From: a bacterium
GTDB taxonomy: Bacteria > Desulfobacterota > GWC2-55-46
Length of the DNA stretch: 5,552 nt
Assembly (NCBI GenBank): GCA_027310325.1
Contig: DAIDBB010000131.1
Span: forward strand, 1-5,552
Reading direction: 5' to 3'
Shown in pieces: positions 1 through 5,552 of the stretch. The notes below the pieces were generated by a model. The model was given only the letters and a program-made list of their open reading frames with translations. It did no database searches and was not told where the DNA came from. Positions within the stretch are counted from its first letter, which is position 1. Every line of letters starts with the position of its first letter. Made by a program: the position numbers and the translations under genes.

Positions 1-1
1 C

Positions 2-454
2 CACATGGATGCCGCGCGTATATTCCGTGAAACCGGGGCATTGAGGATATACAGCCTTCTTGTAGGCGGCGAGCCCGTCGCCATGCTTTACGGTTTCAGG
101 TACGGAGGCAGGTTCTTCTATTACCAGGCGGGCATGGACCCTGCCTATGAGAAGCAGAGCCCGGGGGCGGTGCTCATGTCGAACTGCATCAGGGACTCGA
201 TCGAGGGCGGCCTCCATGAGTTCGATTTCTTAAGGGGCTCGGAGCCATACAAGTACAAGTGGACGGGCACGTCGCGGAAGACCGTGAACATAGTCCTTAG
301 GTCTGTAAGCCTCAAGGGCAGGGCGCTGATGTCGATAGAGGCGCTTTTCATAATGGCGAAAAACATCGTAAGGCAGGGCAACGGACGGTATGCCGGCGGC
401 AGCCGCGGGTTTTCACCGGGACGGCAGGTTAAAGATGCATATCGCGGTCTATAA
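2..454 (+). CDS. FemAB/BioF2-like GNAT acyltransferase, C-terminal part (5' end outside window)
   Basis: The reading frame is open from the window edge (first full codon at position 2) to a TAA at 452-454, giving about 150 residues of a protein whose start lies upstream. The ATG at position 5 is probably an internal methionine, because proteins of this family are usually well over 300 residues. The visible part matches the C-terminal half of the Acetyltransf_6 (BioF2/CelD-like) GNAT fold. It has strands rich in Gly, Phe and Tyr (GGRFFYYQAGMDPAYEK, about nt 104-154), a helix containing MSNCIRDSIEGG, and the hallmark block DFLRGSEPYKYKW (nt 224-262). Family members are cytoplasmic acyl- or aminoacyl-transferases and are common in exopolysaccharide loci, where some are thought to acylate glycan precursors; the substrate here is unknown. 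After the hallmark block comes a basic tail with little recognisable structure. The stop codon is part of the TAAGGA that probably serves as ribosome-binding site for the next gene, which suggests translational coupling. Family assignment is fairly firm; the precise reaction is not. Confidence 0.82.
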   Translation, partial: HMDAARIFRETGALRIYSLLVGGEPVAMLYGFRYGGRFFYYQAGMDPAYEKQSPGAVLMSNCIRDSIEGGLHEFDFLRGSEPYKYKWTGTSRKTVNIVLRSVSLKGRALMSIEALFIMAKNIVRQGNGRYAGGSRGFSPGRQVKDAYRGL

Positions 455-457
455 GGA
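452..457 (+). promoter_or_regulatory. Ribosome-binding site of the deacetylase gene, overlapping the upstream stop codon
   Basis: TAAGGA contains the TAA stop of the acyltransferase gene and an AAGGA Shine-Dalgarno core, four bases before the ATG at 462. This supports a start at 462 over the longer in-frame options at 390 and 435, which would overlap the upstream gene by 65 and 20 nt. The ATG at 459 is only one base from the core, and the ATG at 474 is 16 bases away. Confidence 0.5.
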
Positions 458-461
458 AATG

Positions 462-1517
462 ATGGGCTCTGATATGAGGCTTGCGGCGAAGGTCGCGCTC
501 TGCTGCCTCCTTTATTACTCCGGAGCCGTAGGGTTCTTCAGGCGCTTCCGTAAAAGAAAGGGCGGGGAGATAAAGATCCTGGCGTACCACGACATAGGAC
601 CCCAGTCTTTCTTTAACCTTCAGGTCCCGGAAAAGGTCTTCGAGAGCCATATGAGCTATCTTAGCGAAAGCGGATATAACATCATAAGCCTGGAAGAGGC
701 CGTCGAGCTCCTGAAGAGCAAAAAACCTGTCCCCGCGGACACGGTCGTCATCACGTTTGACGACGGTTACAGGAGCGTCTATGAGCACGTGCTGCCGGCG
801 GTGAGGCGGTACGGGATACCGGTAACCGTGTTCCTTTCGACCGGGCCCGTTGAAAAAAGGGGCCCCCTCTTCGTGGACGCCCTCGCATATGCCTTTGAGA
901 AGACCGGGAAGGAAAGGCTCGACTTGACCCCGTGGGGGCTCAGGGCGTACTCGATAGCAAACGCGGGCCTGAAGGAAAGGGCGGGCCTGGAGATAAACGA
1001 CTTCAGCAAGGACCTTAAGACGGAGGAGCGCAGGAAGCTCCTTCAGTTCATATTCGAGAAGCTGGACGTCGAGCTCGACCCTCCGGAACTGAGAAATAGG
1101 ATGCTCACGTGGGAAGAGGTAAGGATATCGAAGAGCCAGGGTGTCTCGTTCGGGGCGCACACGGTAACCCACCCGTCGCTGGCGAGGATTTCCACGGAAG
1201 AGGCCGGGGAAGAGATCAATCGCTCGAAAAAGATGATGGAGGAAAGGCTCGATTCGGAGGTCAAAACGTTCGCGTACCCTTACGGCTCCGCGAAGGACGT
1301 CGATCGGAAGGTAAGGGACATCGTCAGCGAAAAAGGCTTTTCATGCGCCGTCACCCTCCAGATGGGCATAAACAACGGCGGGTCCGACCTCTTCATGCTT
1401 AAAAGGACCTGCGTCACCAACCAGCTCCGGGGGCCGCTTCAGGCCTTATCAAGGGCCGTCTTCGCGGTAGAAATGTCCGGGATGCTCAGTTGCCTCGGCA
1501 GGGGTAACAGGGGGTAA
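462..1517 (+). CDS. Polysaccharide deacetylase (NodB homology, carbohydrate esterase family 4)
   Basis: Predicted 351-residue metal-dependent deacetylase of the NodB/CE4 type, which removes N- or O-acetyl groups from sugars. Residues ILAYHDIG (39-46) form the first strand. TFDDG (98-102) carries the catalytic-base and metal-binding Asp pair, HTVTHP (233-238) supplies the two metal-binding His, and FAYPYG (270-275) is the third motif, so the active site looks intact. About 130 residues separate motifs 1 and 2, longer than in minimal NodB domains but common in exopolysaccharide-locus members. The N-terminus has a short hydrophobic stretch (residues 7-26) followed by a basic RRFRKRK run and no obvious cleavage site, suggesting inner-membrane association. 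The frame stays open upstream to an ATG at 390, but that start would overlap the previous gene by 65 nt, so I chose 462 for its TAAGGA site; 435 and 474 are alternatives. The next gene begins one base after this stop. The substrate is probably the locus's own glycan (inference). Confidence 0.88.
   Translation: MGSDMRLAAKVALCCLLYYSGAVGFFRRFRKRKGGEIKILAYHDIGPQSFFNLQVPEKVFESHMSYLSESGYNIISLEEAVELLKSKKPVPADTVVITFDDGYRSVYEHVLPAVRRYGIPVTVFLSTGPVEKRGPLFVDALAYAFEKTGKERLDLTPWGLRAYSIANAGLKERAGLEINDFSKDLKTEERRKLLQFIFEKLDVELDPPELRNRMLTWEEVRISKSQGVSFGAHTVTHPSLARISTEEAGEEINRSKKMMEERLDSEVKTFAYPYGSAKDVDRKVRDIVSEKGFSCAVTLQMGINNGGSDLFMLKRTCVTNQLRGPLQALSRAVFAVEMSGMLSCLGRGNRG
1510..1514 (+). promoter_or_regulatory. 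Probable ribosome-binding site for the TTG-started glycosyltransferase
   Basis: A GGGGG run lies in the last codons of the deacetylase gene, four bases before the TTG at 1519. It is the only purine-rich G tract at usable distance. The first in-frame ATG (1567) would remove the N-terminal strand and part of the glycine loop of the glycosyltransferase, so this site helps decide for the TTG start. Confidence 0.35.
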
Positions 1518-1518
1518 T

Positions 1519-2685
1519 TTGAAGAACGGAAAAAAGATTAATATCCTTTACATCATCGACGAGCTCATGGGAGGAGGCGGCACCGAGAACCATATCTACA
1601 TCCTGGCCTCGGGGCTCGACAAAAAAAAGTTCACGGCCTCGATATGCTACTTCCACGGCGACGAAAGGGAAAACGGGTTCATCGAGCACGGCAGGGGGCT
1701 CGGCATCGAGATGATAGGCCTTCCGGTGGACAGGATCTACTCCGTCGAGGCGCTCCGCCAGGCGTGGAGGCTCCGTAAGATAATAAAGGAGCGCGACATC
1801 GACATCGTCCAGACGTTCCATTTCAAGTCCGACACGTACGGCGCACTGGTCTCGAAGCTCACCGGCAGGAAGGTAATTTCGAGCAGGCGCGACATGGGGG
1901 ACCTTAAGAAACGGAGGCAGATATTCCTCAATAAAATAGCGAACCGCTGGATAAGCCGCCACATAATGGTCTGCGACGCCGTCGGGAAGAGGTTCCACGA
2001 AATGGAAGGTATACCGGATGATAGTATGGTGACGCTATATAACGGGGTCGACCTCTCGCGGTTCAGCCCGGTCAAAAGGAGGCGCGAAAGGGTGGAAGCG
2101 CTCGGGATAAGCGAAGGCGACTTCATCGTCGGCACCGTGGCCTCTTTCAGGCCGGAGAAGGCGTATCACATTCTTTTCCAGGCGATAAAGGAGGTAAGCG
2201 GTTCGATAGATAACCTGAAGGTCCTGGCGCTCGGCGATGGCCCCACGAGAATTGAGAACCAGGACTGGTGCAGGGCGAACGGCCTCGACGGCATCGTTAA
2301 GTTCATGGGGCACATTGACGAGATCGAGGAATGCGTGCCGCTCATGGACGTCTTCTGCCTCGTGCCGAATAAAAACGAGGGCTTTTCAAACTCCATACTC
2401 GAGGCGATGGCCATGGGCAAGCCCGTTATCGCGACCAACGTGGGAGGAAACGCCGAAGCCGTGGTCCATGGCGAAACCGGCTTTATCATCCCGCCTAACG
2501 ACCCGCAGGCGCTGGCGAAACTGATATTAAAGCTGTACACCGACCGGGAGACGCGCCTCAAGATGGGGAAAAAGGCGCGGGAAAGGGCCGAGGAGGTGTT
2601 TCCGTTGAAGTTGATGGTAAAGAAGCATGAAGACCTGTATGAAGAGGTCTCAAACGGGACCGGTAAACGCATAAAAGAACGTTGA
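1519..2685 (+). CDS. GT-B glycosyltransferase, family 4-like
   Basis: A 388-residue cytoplasmic, probably membrane-peripheral, retaining glycosyltransferase that transfers a sugar from an activated nucleotide donor to a lipid-linked or polymer acceptor. The N-terminal acceptor-side Rossmann domain starts with KINILYIIDELMGGGGTENH (residues 6-25), whose glycine loop is typical of GT4. YNGVDLSRF (174-182) marks the hinge. The C-terminal donor domain has VGTVASFRPEK (204-214), with R211 and K214 where donor-phosphate contacts usually lie, then LALGDGP (236-242). The EX7E motif is EGFSNSILE (E287 and E295), followed by AMGKPVIAT and GGNAEAV. Length is normal for the family and the protein looks complete. 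The start is TTG at 1519, one base after the deacetylase stop. The first in-frame ATG (1567) would delete the N-terminal strand and is unlikely. The stop TGA at 2683-2685 is adjacent to the next gene's ribosome-binding site. Sugar donor and acceptor cannot be told from sequence. Confidence 0.92.
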   Translation: MKNGKKINILYIIDELMGGGGTENHIYILASGLDKKKFTASICYFHGDERENGFIEHGRGLGIEMIGLPVDRIYSVEALRQAWRLRKIIKERDIDIVQTFHFKSDTYGALVSKLTGRKVISSRRDMGDLKKRRQIFLNKIANRWISRHIMVCDAVGKRFHEMEGIPDDSMVTLYNGVDLSRFSPVKRRRERVEALGISEGDFIVGTVASFRPEKAYHILFQAIKEVSGSIDNLKVLALGDGPTRIENQDWCRANGLDGIVKFMGHIDEIEECVPLMDVFCLVPNKNEGFSNSILEAMAMGKPVIATNVGGNAEAVVHGETGFIIPPNDPQALAKLILKLYTDRETRLKMGKKARERAEEVFPLKLMVKKHEDLYEEVSNGTGKRIKER

Positions 2686-2690
2686 GAGGA
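2685..2690 (+). promoter_or_regulatory. Shine-Dalgarno site fixing the start of the sulfatase-like gene
   Basis: AGAGGA begins on the last base of the glycosyltransferase stop codon and lies six bases before the ATG at 2697. It favours that ATG over an in-frame TTG at 2682, which sits inside the upstream gene and would add only five residues (M-R-G-K-N) ahead of the conserved first strand. Confidence 0.65.
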
Positions 2691-2696
2691 AAAAAT

Positions 2697-4091
2697 ATGA
2701 TAAACGTGATCCTCATCTCACTCGATACGGTGCGCGCGGACCATCTCTCCTGTTACGGCTACGGCAAGCGCACCACACCCAACATCGACGCCCTTGCCGA
2801 GGACGGGACCGTCTTCCTCCAGAACTACTCTACCGGGGTCTGGACCCCTCCCGGGCACGCCTCCATGCTTACGGGCCTTTACGTCTCCGAGCACGGCGTT
2901 TACGGCACGAGGAGGCTGGCCGAAGGGGTGCCGACGATAGCCGAAGTACTTAAGAGGCACGGGTACCGGACCGCCGGGTTTGTTAATAACAGTCAGGTAG
3001 GCGCGCTGGTCGGTTTCGACAGGGGGCATGATAGGTTTGTAGAAGTGTGGAGGGGGCTGGAAAATGGTTCGATAATCGAACGGGCGATGAGCAGCCTATT
3101 AAGGCTGACAAAGGGGGCGCTCGGCCAGAAGGACATGGGCGCCGCGAGGACGAATAGGGAATTCACCGACTGGGTCGGAGCTCTTGACTGCAAGAAGCCT
3201 TTTTATGCGTTCCTTCACTACGCGGAGCCGCATAACCCCCTTAAGCCTCCCCAGCCTTTCAGAAGTAAACACCTAAAAGACGTCCCTTCAAAAAACGTCG
3301 ATATGACAAAAATAAAAAAGGTAGCCAATAATCCTCTCATCTGCTTCATCGAGGACCTCGGCCTCACCAGCGAGGAGGTAGCGTATCTCGTTGCGCTCTA
3401 TGACGGGGAGATAGAATACACGGACAGCAAAGTTGGCGAGGTTATCTCCTTCCTCAAAGGGAAAGGCCTTTATGATGATACCATGATAATAATAACCGCC
3501 GACCACGGCGAGCACTTCGGCGAGTATGGACTCTGGTCGCACTGCTCAAGCCTTTACAGGGAAGTGCTGAAGATCCCGCTTGTCATCAAATTTCCCGGCA
3601 AGATCACGGCTTCAAAAGTGGTGGATGGATACACCCAGCTCGTGGACATATTTCCGACCGTAATGGAGATCGCCGGGATATCTGGAAAAGAAGAGTTAAA
3701 GACCTCCGGGACGAGCCTGGTCCCTAACGGCCATAACAAATACCATGAATATGTCTTTGCCGAATGGGAAGGAAGAGTGCCGTCTTTTATACAGGATGCG
3801 GCACGTGGGAGCGCGAAAGAAGCAGATATTGAAAGATTCAAGATACAGATGGCCGCAATACAGGACAAACGTAACAAATATGTATGGAAATCGAACGGTA
3901 TAGAAGAACTGTATAATATTTTAAATTCCAGAGAGGAATTGCGGCCCATAGAGACGGCAAAGGCGGCTGCGGACCGGCTACGTAATGAGCTGATGAAAAG
4001 GAAGGGAAATCTTGGAGATGAGGGAAGCAATAACCGTCAGAAACTTGACCGCGAAGTGGAAAAAAATTTGAAAGACCTTGGTTATCTGTAG
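2697..4091 (+). CDS. Sulfatase/alkaline-phosphatase-superfamily enzyme lacking the formylglycine motif
   Basis: A 464-residue protein of the sulfatase fold (PF00884-type). The N-terminal strand VILISLDTVRADHLSCYGYG (residues 4-23) supplies D10, a likely metal ligand. The nucleophile region reads WTPPGHASMLTG (49-60). Where true sulfatases have Cys/Ser-X-Pro-X-Arg, this has T50-P-P-G-H54, so formylglycine cannot form. The pattern instead resembles the Thr nucleophile motif of nucleotide pyrophosphatases/phosphodiesterases. Further likely active-site residues are HYAEPHNP (174-181), TADHGEHFGEYG (268-279, D269/H270) and H282 in WSHCSSLYREV. KYVWKSNGIEELYNI (394-408) and the terminal LKDLGYL are usual C-terminal features of the group. 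There is no signal peptide or membrane segment, so a cytoplasmic location is likely. GC content falls in the last quarter of the gene. I infer a phosphate-ester hydrolase or transferase acting on a glycan precursor; an inactive or Thr-based sulfatase cannot be excluded. Confidence 0.87.
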   Translation: MINVILISLDTVRADHLSCYGYGKRTTPNIDALAEDGTVFLQNYSTGVWTPPGHASMLTGLYVSEHGVYGTRRLAEGVPTIAEVLKRHGYRTAGFVNNSQVGALVGFDRGHDRFVEVWRGLENGSIIERAMSSLLRLTKGALGQKDMGAARTNREFTDWVGALDCKKPFYAFLHYAEPHNPLKPPQPFRSKHLKDVPSKNVDMTKIKKVANNPLICFIEDLGLTSEEVAYLVALYDGEIEYTDSKVGEVISFLKGKGLYDDTMIIITADHGEHFGEYGLWSHCSSLYREVLKIPLVIKFPGKITASKVVDGYTQLVDIFPTVMEIAGISGKEELKTSGTSLVPNGHNKYHEYVFAEWEGRVPSFIQDAARGSAKEADIERFKIQMAAIQDKRNKYVWKSNGIEELYNILNSREELRPIETAKAAADRLRNELMKRKGNLGDEGSNNRQKLDREVEKNLKDLGYL

Positions 4092-4148
4092 CAGTCCCAG
4101 ACGTCCGCTCCAGTACTTATCAATTCAGAAAAAAACGGCATACAAATT
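4092..4148. other. 57-nt intergenic gap before the flippase gene
   Basis: This is the longest non-coding stretch in the window. It has no stem-loop followed by a T run, so no intrinsic terminator is seen, and no good pair of -35/-10 boxes. TACAAAT at 4141-4147 resembles a -10 box but abuts the ATG. An A-rich run (4129-4135) lies where a ribosome-binding site would be expected, without a GGAGG-like core. Readthrough from the upstream operon is the simplest reading. Confidence 0.4.
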
Positions 4149-5552
4149 ATGAGCAACCTTAGAAATCTGGCCAAACAGTCGTCATTTTATTTCATCAGCA
4201 ACACAGTAATAATTATGTGCAGTTTCATATCTTTTCCCATCTGGACAAGGATATTCACCATGGCAGAATATGGCATGTTTTCTCTAATAAATATAACTGT
4301 AATGCTTGGAACCGGCATTTCTAAATTCGGACTTCAGCATGCCGCGATGAGATATTATTCTGATTTTAAAGAGAACAAAATTAGACTCGATATCTCCTGT
4401 TACTATACGACACTATTGCTCGGGTCTATGTTAATCATGGGAGCTTCGATTTACTCTTCGTTGCTGATAGTAAGGATCTTCTTTAAGAGTTATTTAGATG
4501 CGGCCTTGATGGAGTTATTATATTTGATAGCGGCATTGATTCTTGCACAGTCCATAAATAGTGTGCTTATAATTTTTGTCAGAGTGGAGGAAAAGGGATT
4601 ACTGTACAGCATAATCTCCATTGCTGAGAAGTATGGAAGGTTATTGGGTGCTTTAGTTATGATAGCCTATGTTTCAAAGAATAATCTTCGTGGTTTTGTC
4701 GCAGGATGGCTTTTTTCGGAAGCAGTAATGACGATTGTGCTGTTATCCAGATACGTCAAAAAAATAAACTTTTCACATACGTCGTATTCATTCCTTAAAG
4801 AAGCTATTTTTTACGGTTTTCCATTGATATGGATGGAGCTGTCGAACATGCTATTAAATTTCGGCGACAGATATTTAATACAGTACTATATGGGGTCTGA
4901 AGCTGTGGGAGTTTATTCGGCGGGATATAATCTGGCGGTTATGGCCCAGTCCCTTTTGGCTGTTCCATTAAAACTGGCAATTACCCCCATGTATCTAAAT
5001 ATTTGGAACAGAGATGGAAAAGAAGAAACCAAAAAGTTCATAGACCAGATATTCAATTATTATCTCATGGTAGGCATGCCTATTATTATCGGCATGAGCT
5101 GGTTTGGAAAAGATATAATAACAGTTCTCGCCACCGCTAAATTTAAAGAAGCGCACGTTATTATACCATATATAATACTTCCTTTAATCTTTCATGGCGC
5201 CTATCCAATGTATGCGGCGGGTCTTTTCATAGCGAAAAAAACCAAGGTATTAATGTATATAACCGTATTCTCAATGTTTGTAAATTTATTGGCGAACATT
5301 CTCTTGATACCGTATTTCGGAATACTCGGCGCCGCATATGCGACTTCCATTGCATATGTAGCGGTAATAATTCTATTGTTTGCTACTTCAAATAAATATT
5401 TGAAGATTAAAATTGAAATAGTGCCGGCGCTGAAGTACACCGCGCTGTCATTTCTTATAATGCTTTCAATATCAGGTTTTGAAGCTACGAATATTAGAAA
5501 AATGTTGGTCAAAATCTCAATGGGGGTGATATTGTATGCATTGGGTATCATC
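4149..5552 (+). CDS. Wzx-type oligosaccharide flippase (MOP superfamily), 3' end outside window
   Basis: Starting at ATG 4149, the frame is open for 468 codons to the window end with no stop. The encoded protein is highly hydrophobic, with a dozen or so likely transmembrane helices (for example around residues 12-30, 83-102, 121-141, 183-200, 304-318, 371-388 and 396-412). Diagnostic pieces are FPIWTRIFTMAEYG (29-42), GDRYLIQYYMGSEAVGVYS (239-257) and LLIPYFGILGAAYATSIAY (385-403), all characteristic of RfbX/Wzx polysaccharide exporters (COG2244, MOP superfamily). These flip lipid-linked oligosaccharides from the cytoplasmic to the periplasmic leaflet of the inner membrane. Typical length is about 420-500 residues, so only a little should be missing. 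No ATG, GTG or TTG lies in frame between the upstream stop and 4149, so the start is well constrained, but no clear Shine-Dalgarno site precedes it. Codons and base composition are much more AT-rich (about 35-38% GC in sampled lines) than in the upstream genes, as often seen in exchanged polysaccharide-cluster genes. Confidence 0.9.
   Translation, partial: MSNLRNLAKQSSFYFISNTVIIMCSFISFPIWTRIFTMAEYGMFSLINITVMLGTGISKFGLQHAAMRYYSDFKENKIRLDISCYYTTLLLGSMLIMGASIYSSLLIVRIFFKSYLDAALMELLYLIAALILAQSINSVLIIFVRVEEKGLLYSIISIAEKYGRLLGALVMIAYVSKNNLRGFVAGWLFSEAVMTIVLLSRYVKKINFSHTSYSFLKEAIFYGFPLIWMELSNMLLNFGDRYLIQYYMGSEAVGVYSAGYNLAVMAQSLLAVPLKLAITPMYLNIWNRDGKEETKKFIDQIFNYYLMVGMPIIIGMSWFGKDIITVLATAKFKEAHVIIPYIILPLIFHGAYPMYAAGLFIAKKTKVLMYITVFSMFVNLLANILLIPYFGILGAAYATSIAYVAVIILLFATSNKYLKIKIEIVPALKYTALSFLIMLSISGFEATNIRKMLVKISMGVILYALGII

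Larger units (their letters stand above)
3721..5552. other. Low-GC segment, possible horizontally exchanged end of the locus
   Basis: Hand counts of 60-nt lines give 40/60 G+C at 2881, 34/60 at 3481 and 31/60 at 3661, then 27/60 at 3721, 24/60 at 3841, 21/60 at 4261 and 23/60 at 5161. Lysine codons shift from mainly AAG to mainly AAA over the same range. The left edge is approximate and falls within the sulfatase-like gene. An isolated dip (23/60) also occurs at 3301. No repeat or insertion-sequence end was seen at the edge. Confidence 0.5.

Noticed and set aside
843..865. GC-only inverted repeat (GGGCCC at 843-848 and 860-865) around an A-rich loop, terminator-like
   Set aside because: It lies inside the deacetylase coding sequence and is not followed by a T run; probably chance in GC-rich sequence.
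429..1172. 247-codon open frame on the minus strand opposite the deacetylase
   Set aside because: It lies opposite a gene with intact catalytic motifs. The translation is rich in Arg, Pro and Val as expected from antisense of GC-rich codons and shows no recognisable domain.
1486..1998. 170-codon minus-strand open frame opposite the glycosyltransferase
   Set aside because: Antisense shadow of a well-conserved GT4 gene, with no recognisable domain in its translation.
3285..3300. Local AT-rich dip with a small GACGT/ACGTC inverted repeat in the sulfatase-like gene (dip extends to about 3330)
   Set aside because: The stem is only five base pairs, lies within an intact frame, and the region probably encodes a lysine-rich surface loop; no sign of an insertion boundary.
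4141..4147. TACAAAT as a -10 promoter box for the flippase
   Set aside because: It touches the start codon, would give an almost leaderless transcript, and no matching -35 box is evident.
5201..5551. 116-codon minus-strand open frame near the window end
   Set aside because: It covers the flippase reading frame, which continues to the window edge with clear Wzx motifs. The reverse frame is a by-product of the AT-rich, hydrophobic codons.

Overview
The window is a single-direction run of five plus-strand genes from a bacterial surface-polysaccharide (exopolysaccharide, O-antigen or capsule type) locus. The order is: 3' end of a FemAB/BioF2-like GNAT acyltransferase (2-454), a NodB-type polysaccharide deacetylase (462-1517), a GT-B family 4 glycosyltransferase (1519-2685), a sulfatase/alkaline-phosphatase-superfamily enzyme (2697-4091), and a Wzx-type flippase (4149 to beyond the window end). 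The first and last genes are cut by the window edges. I see no RNA genes, mobile elements, CRISPR arrays or rho-independent terminators.

The first four genes are packed tightly: the gaps are 7, 1 and 11 nt with the starts chosen here, and two of the ribosome-binding sites overlap or abut the preceding stop codon. They look like one co-transcribed unit. A 57-nt gap precedes the flippase, with no visible terminator or convincing promoter, so readthrough is likely. A plausible division of labour is that the glycosyltransferase adds a sugar to a lipid-linked oligosaccharide, the acyltransferase, deacetylase and phosphatase-superfamily enzyme change its substituents, and the flippase moves it across the inner membrane. 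The actual glycan and substrates cannot be read from the sequence.

Base composition splits the window. The first ~3.7 kb is mostly GC-rich (hand-counted 60-nt lines: 58% at 481, 65% at 2401, 67% at 2881), with many AGG (Arg) and ATA (Ile) codons. From the last quarter of the phosphatase-superfamily gene the GC falls (45% at 3721, 40% at 3841) and stays near 35-38% through the flippase. This suggests a mosaic locus with the flippase end acquired or exchanged.

The organism is probably an uncultured or environmental Gram-negative-type bacterium. The mix of GC-rich codons with frequent AGG/ATA and this gene set would fit Desulfobacterota, Nitrospirota or Omnitrophota-like lineages, but that is a low-confidence guess.

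The most notable point is the fourth gene. It would be labelled a sulfatase by family, but it lacks the Cys/Ser-X-Pro-X-Arg formylglycine motif. It has a Thr-Pro-Pro-Gly-His motif instead, resembling the Thr-nucleophile motif of nucleotide pyrophosphatase/phosphodiesterases, and it has no signal peptide. It may be a cytoplasmic phosphohydrolase or phosphotransferase rather than a sulfatase.
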